Part shown: positions 26,381-34,606 of the stretch, one piece after another | Position numbering within the stretch: the first letter of the stretch is position 1 | How the letters are laid out: the number at the start of each line of letters is the position of its first letter | Assembly: GCF_013284245.2 (NCBI RefSeq) | Contig: NZ_CP085876.1 | Location: forward strand, 2,587,001-2,651,000 | Source: Brevibacillus sp. DP1.3A | GTDB lineage: Bacteria > Bacillota > Bacilli > Brevibacillales > Brevibacillaceae | Length of the DNA: 64,000 nt | Direction: 5' to 3' | Translations under genes and position numbers: made by a program | The notes under the pieces: generated by a model | Seen by the model: the letters and a program-made list of their open reading frames with translations, nothing else | Told to the model about the DNA's origin: nothing | Database searches by the model: none

Positions 26381-27370
26381 ATGCGATTTGGCGTAATCGG
26401 AACGAACTGGATCACCGAGGAATTTATCCAGGCTGGTCAAGAAGTAGAAGGATTTTCTCTTCAGGCTGTTTATTCACGTACCATCGAACGCGCCAAGGAA
26501 TTCGCTGACAAGTACCATGCTCCATTTGCCTATAACAGCCTAGAAGAAATGGCTACAAGCAAAAATATTGACGCGGTCTATATTGCGAGCCCCAACTCCT
26601 GCCACGCGGAGCAAGCGATCCAGTGCATGGACGCGGGGCTACACGTATTATGTGAAAAGCCACTGGCTTCCAATGCGATTGAGGTAGAAGAAATGATCGA
26701 GGCAGCGAAAAGAAATGACGTGCTGCTCATGGAGGCCGTCAAATCTACACTATTGCCCAATTTTTTTGCGATACAAGACAACCTGCACAAGCTGGGAAAA
26801 GTACGACGCTTTATTGCTAGTAATTGCCAATATTCTTCGCGCTATGACGCGTATCGCGAAGGGAAGGTTTTACGTGCTTTTGATCCTTCTTTTTCAAACG
26901 GAGCCTTGATGGACATCGGTATCTATTGTCTTTATCCGTTACTCATCCTTTTTGGCAGACCAGACGACATCAAAGCAGAAGGAATTGTGCTTGATTCTGG
27001 AGTGGACGGAGAGGGCAGTATGCTTTTGAAGTATCGAGAGATGGATGCAATCATTAGTTTCTCGAAAATTACGACCTCCTATCAACCAGCAGAAATTCAA
27101 GGGGAGGACGCTACGATGGTGATCGATCGAATCAACCATCTCAAAGAAGTGGACATTCGTTACAGGGACGGACGAATCGAGCAAGTGACAAGGCCACAAA
27201 CCCCGAAGACCATGCATTATGAAATAAGAGAATTCCTAGACTTGGCGAAGAGCGGGGCCAGACAATCTGCAACGAATTCGCATGAAGTATCCAAAATGGC
27301 CATGCAGGTCATGGATGAAGCGAGAAGACAGATGGGGATTGTTTTTCCAGCGGATCGTAAAAAACAGTAG
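26381..27370 (+). CDS. Gfo/Idh/MocA-family oxidoreductase
   Basis: A 329-residue NAD(P)-dependent sugar or inositol dehydrogenase-type protein. The Rossmann start is MRFGVIGTNWITEEFI, and the family motif LCEKPLASNAIE is at about 93–104, where the lysine is catalytic. Members act on sugars, inositols or related polyols. It lies 26 bases after zwf with its own AAGGGAG site, so it is probably in the same transcript. ATG 26381 is favoured over the longer open frame that overlaps zwf. Substrate unknown. Confidence 0.88.
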   Translation: MRFGVIGTNWITEEFIQAGQEVEGFSLQAVYSRTIERAKEFADKYHAPFAYNSLEEMATSKNIDAVYIASPNSCHAEQAIQCMDAGLHVLCEKPLASNAIEVEEMIEAAKRNDVLLMEAVKSTLLPNFFAIQDNLHKLGKVRRFIASNCQYSSRYDAYREGKVLRAFDPSFSNGALMDIGIYCLYPLLILFGRPDDIKAEGIVLDSGVDGEGSMLLKYREMDAIISFSKITTSYQPAEIQGEDATMVIDRINHLKEVDIRYRDGRIEQVTRPQTPKTMHYEIREFLDLAKSGARQSATNSHEVSKMAMQVMDEARRQMGIVFPADRKKQ

Positions 27371-27391
27371 GCAAAGGGGAGGGCGTTTGGG

Positions 27392-28015
27392 ATGAAAATG
27401 TATGATGTAACTGCCACCGTGTACGAAGGAATGACGGTGTATAAAAACAAGCCGGAAAAGCAGCCGAAAATACGAACCGCTACGAATGGCTATGTAACTG
27501 AATCGAGAATCGACATGGACCTTCACTCTGGTACCCATGTAGATGCTCCCCTGCACATGGTGAATGCTGGCGATACATTTGAGAGTATTTCCTTGGAGAA
27601 GCTAGTGGGCAATTGCAAGGTTCTCGATCTCACAGCGGTAGAAGACAGGATCACTCGCTCCGACTTGGAGAGTTTCGATCTTGTGCGAGGAGATTTTGTC
27701 CTGTTTAAAACGAAAAACTCTTTTGAAGAGGCGTTCTCTTTTGAATTCGTTTTTCTGTCTGAAGAAGGAGCAGAATATTTAAGTGAGCTGGGTGTGCGGG
27801 GTATTGGTACCGATGCACTTGGAATCGAACGCGCCCAGGAAGGACACCCCACACATAAAAAGCTGTTTGCAGCGGGAGTCATTGTCGTGGAAGGCTTGCG
27901 GCTAGCAGAGGTCCCGCCAGGCGAGTATTTTCTGGTAGCTGCACCACTCAAGCTGATCGGCACGGATGCAGCCCCGGCAAGGGTCCTATTGTTTGAAGGC
28001 TTACATAGCGAATAA
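27392..28015 (+). CDS. Cyclase-family protein (KynB-like fold)
   Basis: A 207-residue metal-dependent hydrolase of the cyclase family with HSGTHVDAPLH at 45–55 (H45, H49, D51). Later regions diverge from KynB: GTDALGIERAQEGHPTHKKL replaces the SVDPLDSKELAAHH region. It is therefore probably not a second kynurenine formamidase. It starts 22 bases after the Gfo/Idh gene behind GGGGAGGG. Related proteins are annotated as isatin hydrolases or polyketide cyclases, but the substrate cannot be told. Confidence 0.83.
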   Translation: MKMYDVTATVYEGMTVYKNKPEKQPKIRTATNGYVTESRIDMDLHSGTHVDAPLHMVNAGDTFESISLEKLVGNCKVLDLTAVEDRITRSDLESFDLVRGDFVLFKTKNSFEEAFSFEFVFLSEEGAEYLSELGVRGIGTDALGIERAQEGHPTHKKLFAAGVIVVEGLRLAEVPPGEYFLVAAPLKLIGTDAAPARVLLFEGLHSE

Positions 28016-28026
28016 TGGTGAGCGTC

Positions 28027-28058
28027 ACCCGCCTGTGAAGATCAGGCGGGTTCGTTCG
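28027..28058 (+). terminator. Probable terminator of the kynB–zwf region
   Basis: ACCCGCCTG pairs with CAGGCGGGT across a seven-base loop. The following tract TTCGTTCGT is only moderately T-rich. Confidence 0.6.
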
Positions 28059-28120
28059 TATTGGGATGCATGGGGGTATAATTTGTCTAACCAAAATGAA
28101 TGACGAGGAGTGGGAAATAC

Positions 28121-28636
28121 ATGCTCAGACGACCAGATCGCGATGAATACGTTGCTTATTTTGACTATTATATTGGGCTTGTACCTGAGGGGGAGCTGCA
28201 AACGATCCTCACACAACAAGGCGAGAGGCAAGTCGCATTATTTTCGTCACTTGCGCCCGAGCAAATGGATTATCGATATGCACCAGGAAAATGGACGGTA
28301 AAAGAGGTTTTGGGTCATCTCGTCGATACAGAACGCATCATGAGCTATCGCTTGCTGAGAATCGCGAGAGGAGATCAGACACCCCTCGTTGGTTTTGATG
28401 AGAATGCTTTTGTCGAACACGGGTGTTATCAGCTAAGAGACCTCTCAGATTTACTGGAAGAGTATAAGGCTGTTCGGGCTTCCACCATCGCACAGGTCCG
28501 CGGAATCTCTCCGGAAGCGTGGTTGCGTACAGGAATTGCCAACGGAAACAAGCTATCTGCAAGGACGTTGGCTTATGTGATTGCAGGACATGAAGCTCAC
28601 CACACTACCATTTTAAAGGCTCGGTATTTGGGGTAG
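28121..28636 (+). CDS. DinB-family metal-dependent protein
   Basis: A 171-residue four-helix protein of the DinB/YfiT superfamily. The three-histidine metal site is represented by LGHLVDTER and the C-terminal GHEAHHTTIL pair. WTVKEVLGHL is the classic helix. ATG 28121 follows GAGGAG at ten bases. DinB-like proteins are often thiol-S-transferases (bacillithiol-dependent), but no activity can be assigned. Confidence 0.87.
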   Translation: MLRRPDRDEYVAYFDYYIGLVPEGELQTILTQQGERQVALFSSLAPEQMDYRYAPGKWTVKEVLGHLVDTERIMSYRLLRIARGDQTPLVGFDENAFVEHGCYQLRDLSDLLEEYKAVRASTIAQVRGISPEAWLRTGIANGNKLSARTLAYVIAGHEAHHTTILKARYLG

Positions 28637-28904
28637 GTCAGAGCCTCTCCTCGTTTGTCGGCAACAGCTGGACGAATATTTTTCCGGCAAGAGACAGTCC
28701 TTTTCTGTTCCCCTGTGGATGAAAGGGAGAGGCTTTCAGAAACAGTCTTGCACACATTGACCACCTATAGGAGCAAACGGAAGTTTAACAGGCTATTCGG
28801 GTGGCTTGTGGCGAAAGGAATGGTTACTGACCCACGAGCAATGTTCGCAAAATAAGGGGAAATAAGGTAAAATCTGAGGGTGGTAGTAATAAATGACAAT
28901 TTCA

Positions 28905-29131
28905 TAGGTGGAAACAGGTTCCTTAGGGCGTAACCAATTCGCCACAAGGATAATAGGGAAGCTCGGTGCAAATCCGACACGGTCCCGCCACTGTAAGAGG
29001 GGAGTCAGCGTCCAACAAGCCACTGGTCTATCAAAATAGACGGGGAAGGCGACGCTAGACGATGAACCCATAGTCAGGAGACCTGCCTGTTTCGACAACA
29101 CTGATAGACCTACGGGAGATAGGGAGGTGTT
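28905..29131 (+). promoter_or_regulatory. Cobalamin (AdoCbl/B12) riboswitch
   Basis: The conserved core is present: AGGGAAGCTCGGTGCAAATC, then CACGGTCCCGCCACTGTAA, and the B12 box GTCAGGAGACCTGCCTG at about 29073–29089. The closing P1 stem is GAAACAGG (28911–28918) with CCTGTTTC (29086–29093). Beyond it, AACAC (29097–29101) can pair with GTGTT (29127–29131) and mask the GGGAGGTG ribosome site of the next gene. That suggests translational control and no intrinsic terminator is seen. No cobalamin-synthesis or transport gene follows; the regulated unit is two small genes. Confidence 0.92.
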
Positions 29132-29135
29132 AGAG

Positions 29136-29267
29136 ATGGCTTGCGAAAAACAGCGAGTGGACAAGTACGTCCCTCCTTTTCTGGCATTTTCTAACGATCG
29201 TCACGGTCGAGTGGAAAATGCTCTTTTTATTTTGGGCAGGATAAAAGAAGAGGAGGGTGTGCGATGA
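29136..29267 (+). CDS. 43-residue protein under the cobalamin riboswitch
   Basis: The ATG follows GGGAGGTG at good spacing, immediately downstream of the riboswitch. The product begins MACEKQRVDKYVPPFLAFS, continues with a hydrophobic ALFILG stretch and ends EEEGVR. It has no signal peptide or recognisable domain. Its stop overlaps the next start (ATGA), so the two are translationally coupled. Real translation is supported by ribosome site, position and coupling rather than by homology. Confidence 0.6.
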   Translation: MACEKQRVDKYVPPFLAFSNDRHGRVENALFILGRIKEEEGVR

Positions 29268-29398
29268 TGCAACTTTTTATTTGCCAATGGTGCGGATATG
29301 TCGAGGAAAAAGAGCTGCCTGAGGAATGCCAGGAGGGCGTGTTTCATTGCACTTGCTGTAGTATGGAAGAGGTAGAAAGCCTGTTCACCCACAACTGA
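29264..29398 (+). CDS. 44-residue zinc-ribbon-like protein under the cobalamin riboswitch
   Basis: It starts MMQLFICQWCGYVEE, has an isolated cysteine in PEECQEG, and ends with HCTCCSMEEVESLF. The CxxC (C7, C10) and CxCC (about C31–C34) pairs could hold one zinc or another metal. AGGAGGG lies seven bases ahead. It is translationally coupled to the 43-residue gene. No terminator follows before the SAM riboswitch promoter. The function is unknown; a role in cobalt/B12 or methionine metabolism is suggested only by the riboswitches around it. Confidence 0.65.
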   Translation: MMQLFICQWCGYVEEKELPEECQEGVFHCTCCSMEEVESLFTHN

Positions 29399-29444
29399 GA
29401 AAACCTGGCCAATTCAGATTGCAATCAGAAAAGAAAGAATTTTG

Positions 29445-29473
29445 TTGACGCTTGCCTTGGAATTTCTTAGAAT
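29445..29473 (+). promoter_or_regulatory. Probable sigma-A promoter for the SAM-riboswitch/hom transcript
   Basis: TTGACG at 29445–29450 and TAGAAT at 29468–29473 are spaced by 17 bp, directly upstream of the first SAM-I aptamer. Confidence 0.75.
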
Positions 29474-29495
29474 AAAGCTCAACAGCATAAATGGT

Positions 29496-29654
29496 TCTTA
29501 TCCAGAGAGGTGGAGGGTCTGGCCCGATGAAGCCCGGCAACCGTTGCATAATGCGACAAGGTGCCAATTCCTGCGAGACGTTTCGTCTCGAAAGATAAGA
29601 AGCGGGTTACTCCATTAGTAGATGAACCTTCTTCTTAGCGAAGAAGGTTTTTTT
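29496..29654 (+). promoter_or_regulatory. SAM-I (S-box) riboswitch 1 with terminator
   Basis: The aptamer runs from CTTATCCAGAGAGGTGGAGG to AAAGATAAG (about 29496–29600) and contains the S-box core CTGGCCCGATGAAGCCCGGC followed by AACC and AAGGTGCCAATTCCTGC. A terminator follows at 29625–29654: AACCTTCTTC with GAAGAAGGTT and a run of T. In this family SAM binding favours termination. Confidence 0.95.
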
Positions 29655-29668
29655 CAATTTCATATTTT

Positions 29669-29834
29669 CTTTATCCAGAGAGGTGGAGGGACTGGCCCGA
29701 TGAAGCCCGGCAACCGTCACGCATATTTTGTGACAAGGTGCCAATTCCTGCAGGACATATACGTCCTGGGAGATAAGGAGGGGGAGCATTATTAGCTGCT
29801 AACAAGCCTTCTTCTTATCGAAGATGGCTTTTCT
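29669..29834 (+). promoter_or_regulatory. SAM-I (S-box) riboswitch 2 with terminator
   Basis: A second complete S-box element: CTTTATCCAGAGAGGTGGAG, CTGGCCCGATGAAGCCCGGC, AAGGTGCCAATTCCTGC and closing GAGATAAG. The terminator at 29805–29834 is AGCCTTCTTC with GAAGATGGCTTTTC. It starts only 15 bases after the first terminator and lies 35 bases before hom. The variable P3/P4 region (GTCACGCATATTTTGTGAC) differs from copy 1, so this is not a simple recent duplication. Confidence 0.95.
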
Positions 29835-29868
29835 TTTTATCTAAAATTCGGGGTATGGGGTGGTCAGG

Positions 29869-31134
29869 ATGAGTGCAGAAGTGGTACGCGTGGGATTATT
29901 GGGATTGGGAACAGTGGGTGGAGGCGTAATCAAAACGATCCGTTCGCAGCAGGAGAAGCTGGCTTCTCGTCTGGGTAAACGAATTGAGATCGTCAAGGCA
30001 TTGGTGCGTGACTCGGAAAAAGAGCGGGCGGTTCATATCGACCCGGCTTTACTGACAACAGACTTTGAGGATGTATTGAGCAGTAATGTGGATATAGTGG
30101 TGGAGGTCATGGGTGGTGTAGAACCTACCTATGACTACGTCCGTGCTTTGATCGAAAAGGGCTGCCATGTGGTAACTGCCAACAAAGAGCTCCTGGCGAA
30201 AAAAGGAACGGAGCTAGTCGATTTGGCAAATCAACATCAAGTGCATCTTGCCTATGAAGCGAGTGTGGCAGGGGGCATCCCGATCTTGAGCGTGCTCCGG
30301 CAGTTCCTACGCACGAACGATATTCAAGGCGTTCGCGGTATTCTTAACGGAACAACGAACTTCATTTTGACGAAAATGGAGGCAGAGCAGCTCTCCTACC
30401 AGGAGGTTCTCAAGCAAGCGCAGGAGCTGGGCTATGCGGAAGCAGACCCTCGTTCGGATGTGGAAGGCTTTGATGCTATGTACAAGTTGTATATCTTGGC
30501 ACAGCTTGTGTACGGAGAATCGCTGCCCTTAGCAGATGTTGTTCGCAAAGGAATTGCAGATTTGTCAGCAGGTCACATTCGGATTGCGAGCGAGCTCGGG
30601 TACCGGATCAAGCTGATCGCGCAGGCCTATCAAGCTGAGAAAGGAATTCGCCTATCTGTTGAACCAACCATGCTTCCGCTGAGCCATCCGTTGGCGCAAA
30701 TCCACGACGCGTTTAATGCTGTCCAGCTATCCGGCAACATCGTAGGAGACTTGTTGTTTACAGGAAGAGGGGCAGGAGAGCTCCCCACAGCAAGTGCAGT
30801 CGTGGAGGATTTGGCCTATTTATTGACACAACCATTCACACCGCATCCTACTTGGAAAGAAAAAACGGCTGACAAAGCTGGAGTCACGGTGGACTCGGTA
30901 GAACACGTCCTATGTTATCTTGAGGGCTCGTGTCATACTGCTACGCCAGATCGTGTCTTGCATTTCCTTCAGCAGGCAGGAGTCAACGTGCATAAACTAA
31001 AAGTCCAATTCGACTTGGGAGGCGTCTTGCGCGCAGGTTTGATCGTGACAGGAATCAGCGAAGAGCACGAGTCCCTATTGAAAAATGATTTTGGCTTAGA
31101 AGTGCGCTGCTTCCCTATTATCGAATCTGCGTAA
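29869..31134 (+). CDS. hom: Homoserine dehydrogenase
   Basis: It reduces aspartate semialdehyde to homoserine, the branch point to methionine and threonine. The 421-residue protein has the nucleotide-binding VRVGLLGLGTVGGGV near the N-terminus, the catalytic ELGYAEADPRSDVEGFDAMYK region, and a C-terminal ACT-like domain (about 345–421). ATG 29869 lies six bases from GGGGTGG; GTG 29860 is in frame. The double SAM-I leader ties its expression to methionine supply. thrC/thrB do not follow in this window. Confidence 0.94.
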   Translation: MSAEVVRVGLLGLGTVGGGVIKTIRSQQEKLASRLGKRIEIVKALVRDSEKERAVHIDPALLTTDFEDVLSSNVDIVVEVMGGVEPTYDYVRALIEKGCHVVTANKELLAKKGTELVDLANQHQVHLAYEASVAGGIPILSVLRQFLRTNDIQGVRGILNGTTNFILTKMEAEQLSYQEVLKQAQELGYAEADPRSDVEGFDAMYKLYILAQLVYGESLPLADVVRKGIADLSAGHIRIASELGYRIKLIAQAYQAEKGIRLSVEPTMLPLSHPLAQIHDAFNAVQLSGNIVGDLLFTGRGAGELPTASAVVEDLAYLLTQPFTPHPTWKEKTADKAGVTVDSVEHVLCYLEGSCHTATPDRVLHFLQQAGVNVHKLKVQFDLGGVLRAGLIVTGISEEHESLLKNDFGLEVRCFPIIESA

Positions 31135-31154
31135 GTAAGAGGAATCATAAGAAG

Positions 31155-31195
31155 AAAAGCCGTATTTCTAGTTACCTGGAAACACGGCTTCTTTT
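31155..31195 (+). terminator. Bidirectional terminator between hom and capA-like gene
   Basis: AAAAGCCGT…TTTC pairs with GAAA…ACGGCTT, followed by CTTTT; the opposite strand also ends in T-rich sequence. It lies between two convergent genes. Confidence 0.8.
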
Positions 31196-31196
31196 G

Positions 31197-32366
31197 TCAG
31201 GAGGCAGTCTCCACCGCTTTTGCACGAGGTTGAATACGCCCTTCACTTTGTATGTCGACACTCTCTGAAATGGATTCAATGCGTTTTAGCAGGGCAGCGC
31301 CGTTGCTTTCATTCATGGGTACAGCTTGTCCCAATTCTGCGTGAAACGGAAGCATCGTCAGCTCACAATCGCCGCTTTTCGTACAGTTTGCTTGCAGAAC
31401 CATCGTTTCCCAGGTCTTGGGTTCGTTTGATCGTGTGAAAATGAAATTGCCGAGACTGTACGCAATCCATTTGTCGTTGTATCGTTCAAAACCTTGAAGT
31501 ACGTGGGGATGACCGCCGACAATCAAATCTGCACCAGCATCGATGTAGGCACGAGACAACTCTTTTTGATGATCGACAGGATAATCAGCGCGTTCTTTGC
31601 CCCAGTGTGCAATCACCACGACGAGATCCGCTTGGTTTTTCGCTTCTTGGATCGCTTTTACTGCTAGTGAAGGATCGTAGGAAGCGGCCATACCTGGCTG
31701 GGAATGCCCTGCATACCAGCTCGTTTCGGGAATGACCCTGCTGAAGCCGAGAATCGCGATTTTGATGCCGTTCTTTTCTATGAATACAGGTGAATAGGCA
31801 TGGCTGGCATCCTTACCTGCGCCGACGTATTCAATCCGGTTTTCGTCTAAAGCGTCAAAGGTATCCAGCAATCCCGGCACTCCTTGATCCATCGAGTGAT
31901 TATTGGCGAGATTCACCACATCAATCCCAGCGTTTTTCATGGCAGGAACAGCAAGTGGCGACGACTTGTAGACATAGGCCTTGTTCTGTGCAGCAACACC
32001 AGTTTCGGTGATCGGCGTCTCCAAATTGGCAATTGTGATATCATCTTGCAAAAAGAGCGAGCTTACATGCTTGTATGGGTAGTCATAGCTGTTTGCGAGT
32101 AAGGTTTTCTCTACATTACCTGACATCATGATGTCACCGACAAAGGTGAGCTGCACAGAAGTCTTTTGGTTCACGGTATTGTCAGGAGCAGGCTGCGTGT
32201 TCGGGTTGGCATGTTCTCCATCCATAGCAGTTTGGAATAGGTAGTAGGTTCCGACGACGAAGATGGCCAACACGCTAAATAGGAGCGTGTTCTTTCCAAC
32301 GCGTGCCCATTTTCTGCGTGAGTGCTTGCGCCGAACTTTTACCCGGCTTGATCTGGTCTCGTTCAT
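31197..32366 (-). CDS. CapA-family metallophosphatase-like protein (poly-gamma-glutamate type)
   Basis: A 389-residue membrane-anchored protein: a basic N-terminus, one transmembrane helix at about 26–46, then a PGA_cap/CapA domain outside the membrane. The metal-binding pattern is visible as LTFVGDIMMSG, LANNHSMDQG and VGGHPHVLQG. CapA proteins take part in poly-gamma-glutamate capsule assembly, but the companion capB/capC genes are missing, and stand-alone members are common with unknown roles. It is convergent with hom. Confidence 0.88.
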   Translation of the reverse strand: MNETRSSRVKVRRKHSRRKWARVGKNTLLFSVLAIFVVGTYYLFQTAMDGEHANPNTQPAPDNTVNQKTSVQLTFVGDIMMSGNVEKTLLANSYDYPYKHVSSLFLQDDITIANLETPITETGVAAQNKAYVYKSSPLAVPAMKNAGIDVVNLANNHSMDQGVPGLLDTFDALDENRIEYVGAGKDASHAYSPVFIEKNGIKIAILGFSRVIPETSWYAGHSQPGMAASYDPSLAVKAIQEAKNQADLVVVIAHWGKERADYPVDHQKELSRAYIDAGADLIVGGHPHVLQGFERYNDKWIAYSLGNFIFTRSNEPKTWETMVLQANCTKSGDCELTMLPFHAELGQAVPMNESNGAALLKRIESISESVDIQSEGRIQPRAKAVETAS

Positions 32367-32443
32367 TTTTCCCCCTTGTCATTCTATCCTTACATAAATG
32401 AATTTTGATATCCTATAAGTAATACGAAAAGAGGCGAAAAAAG

Positions 32444-33253
32444 GTGCGATTAACTTTTGATCATTTGGTTCATTTTGTACAGCGAACTCCTCAGGAAGCA
32501 TCGGAACAATTTTGCCAAGCGGGTTTTCATGCGGTAGCTGGAGGGCGTCATGCGTCTTGGGGGACATGGAATAGCCTTAGTTATTTCGGGCTTTTTTATG
32601 TTGAATTTTTGGCGGTTGAACACGAGGAGCTTGCTCGACAATCAGATAATCCGCTCGTACGTCAATGTATCGAGGATGAAGCAAAGGGAGAAGGATTTGG
32701 TCAGATTGCGCTTCGGACCAAAGAGATGGATGCGTGGGCAGAGCGCCTGCGAAGCCAAGGTTTGCAGGTTACTGGACCTGTTGCGGGATGTCGTACGCGT
32801 GATGATGGCACGACGCTTCGGTGGCGGATGTTATTCCTCGAAGATACAGATAGTGCTCTTCTACCGCCATTTCTCATTGAATGGTCGCAAACAGATGAGG
32901 AAAGAATAGAAGATTTGACGAATCGTGGCATCATTGGCGCACATCCGAACGGTGCAGCCCATCTCCAGTCAGTAGGCTATGCAGTAAAAGATCTGGAAGA
33001 AGCAACAGCACGTTGGCAAAGTTGGTTTGGATGGAAGAAGAGCGAAAAATTCCACGATAAAGAACTGGGGGCCATCTGCCAAGCATTTGAACTTCCGGGT
33101 GGAAATGTAGTGCTTTGCCAACCGACTGAGGAGGGATTGGCGCAGACTGCATGGAAAAATCGCGGGCAAAGACCGTTTTTTGTGAGGCTGGCAGGAGCAA
33201 GCCAAAATAGCGAGTATAAGATTGGTGGAGGATCTTACTTTCTAGCTACTTAG
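32444..33253 (+). CDS. Two-module VOC (glyoxalase-3-like) protein
   Basis: A 269-residue protein with two VOC halves: FDHLVHFVQRTPQEASEQF at the start and HLQSVGYAVKDLEEATARWQ in the second half. The form HASWGTWNSL.YFG..Y.E following the first strand is typical of the Glyoxalase_3 group. GTG 32444 follows GAGGCGAAAAAAG. It stands alone between CapA-like and transporter genes. Substrate unknown. Confidence 0.83.
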   Translation: MRLTFDHLVHFVQRTPQEASEQFCQAGFHAVAGGRHASWGTWNSLSYFGLFYVEFLAVEHEELARQSDNPLVRQCIEDEAKGEGFGQIALRTKEMDAWAERLRSQGLQVTGPVAGCRTRDDGTTLRWRMLFLEDTDSALLPPFLIEWSQTDEERIEDLTNRGIIGAHPNGAAHLQSVGYAVKDLEEATARWQSWFGWKKSEKFHDKELGAICQAFELPGGNVVLCQPTEEGLAQTAWKNRGQRPFFVRLAGASQNSEYKIGGGSYFLAT

Positions 33254-33339
33254 GTGTCCCCATCTGACACACATACAAGGGGTGGTACCAACGAAGTTGA
33301 CACCACCCGTAATGTAGATAGTTTAATCATCTACGAATA

Positions 33340-34341
33340 CTATTCATTTTTGTTTTCAGCATTTCTGTTCGTCTCTCGTAAAAGTACATTTGGAACAAGA
33401 CGAATATATAATAGCTCCCCAATAAGTTCTACAATTGTTTGGGTTACGATTACAGCAGACACTACCCCGTTTAGAGGTTCAGGTAGCGCCAGTGCAAAAG
33501 GAAGAACGACAAGAGAATTACGGGTTCCTGCACTAAAGATGAGAGCCCGCCCTGCACCGGTATCTAAACGGAATAGACGAGAAACGATACGTGCAATAAT
33601 CGGTGTAATGGCCATATATGCTACATAGACGGGAATCACTTGGCTAATAAAATGAAAAGAGGTATATAGTTTAGAGATTTGGGATGCAACAACAATAAAG
33701 AGGGTTAGTGCCATAAAAGGCACAGGAAGCCATGCTGTAGCCTCAAGAAAACGTTCTCCGTATGGTTGGCGTCTTGACCACCATTGAGTAAGTAGAGCAA
33801 GTACCAGTGGAACAACAATAAGACCTAAAAACGCTTCGAGAAACGGTCCGACACTTACAATTTCTGCCGATGTCTTGCCCATAAAAAGCCATAGATAAAT
33901 AGGCAATAAAAGCATTTGGGTGACAAAGAGTATAGGGGTTGAAACCAAAACAAGCTTTTCGTTCCCTCTCCCAAGATGTGTAAAGACGATAACATAGTCA
34001 ATGCAGGGGGTAAGCAAAACAAGGAGTACACCTAATAGAATTGCTGGATCGGTTGGAAGAAGCTGAGTTAACCCCCAAACAAGGATAGGTACAGCTATGT
34101 AATTCGTAACAAGTAGCGCATAAATGAACTTTCGATTCGAGAGCGCCTCTTTTAAACGAAAAAACGGTATTTGAGCAAACATTCCATACATTAAGATGGC
34201 AAGTATGAACGAAATCATGCTATCTAAGCTCGCACTGGATTCTGGCCACAACAAACCTGTTCCAGCGGCAATAATTAGTACGAAAGCATAGAGCCATACT
34301 TGATTCTTTTCTAATTGTTCTCTTGAAATCACTTCTTGCAC
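33340..34341 (-). CDS. Arsenite-efflux-like transporter (bile acid:sodium symporter/ACR3 superfamily)
   Basis: A 333-residue protein with about ten hydrophobic segments. The central TPCIDYVIVFTHLGRGN region resembles the substrate-site segment of ACR3-type arsenite carriers, and the second repeat contains SAGTRNSLVVLPFALALPEP. ACR3 members extrude arsenite or antimonite. The canonical cysteine is present in TPC. No arsR or arsC is next to it; the ArsR-type gene at 18.5 kb lacks a metal motif. Substrate is therefore tentative. Confidence 0.75.
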   Translation of the reverse strand: MQEVISREQLEKNQVWLYAFVLIIAAGTGLLWPESSASLDSMISFILAILMYGMFAQIPFFRLKEALSNRKFIYALLVTNYIAVPILVWGLTQLLPTDPAILLGVLLVLLTPCIDYVIVFTHLGRGNEKLVLVSTPILFVTQMLLLPIYLWLFMGKTSAEIVSVGPFLEAFLGLIVVPLVLALLTQWWSRRQPYGERFLEATAWLPVPFMALTLFIVVASQISKLYTSFHFISQVIPVYVAYMAITPIIARIVSRLFRLDTGAGRALIFSAGTRNSLVVLPFALALPEPLNGVVSAVIVTQTIVELIGELLYIRLVPNVLLRETNRNAENKNE

Positions 34342-34426
34342 TTCCCCTTCCTAACACGAACCCGTATTTTCTATCTTCTCCAAGCATTCCGACCATGTAA
34401 GACATTTACAGCTTAGCCCTCTGCCC

Positions 34427-34457
34427 TTGACTTAAAGGTAACTTTAAGTTTTATGGT
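34427..34457 (+). promoter_or_regulatory. MerR-family-type promoter/operator
   Basis: TTGACT (34427) and TATGGT (34452) are separated by 19 bp, the over-long spacer typical of MerR-activated promoters. The spacer holds the dyad CTTAAAG-GTAA-CTTTAAG. Similar CTTAAAG…CTTTAAG dyads are known for AdhR/NmlR-type aldehyde-responsive regulators. No merR gene is in the window and the downstream gene is only a remnant. Confidence 0.65.
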
Positions 34458-34491
34458 TAATTATATCTCGTTACGAAAGGGGAAGACAGTA

Positions 34492-34606
34492 TTGAGTAAA
34501 GAGAATCGAAGAAGCGAAGGCATTCTTACGAACTGACTTTCAAGAGAAAATGAATATGATAGCTCAGGAAGAGGGCGAAGCATTCAAACAAAAAACCATC
34601 TCGTAA
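34492..34606 (+). pseudogene. Short gene remnant behind the MerR-type promoter
   Basis: A TTG at 34492 starts LSKENRRSEG but meets a stop soon after. The neighbouring frame from 34502 reads RIEEAKAFLRTDFQEKMNMI and continues AQEEGEAFKQKTIS to a stop at 34604–34606. The second run looks like a real protein C-terminus, so this may be a gene with a frameshift near its start or a mostly deleted gene. A terminator follows directly. Family unknown. Confidence 0.4.

Noticed and set aside
28655-28855. 66-codon open frame before the cobalamin riboswitch
   Set aside because: TTG/GTG-type start with no ribosome site and no known motif. It overlaps a hairpin made by AGCCTCTCC and GGGAGAGGCT.
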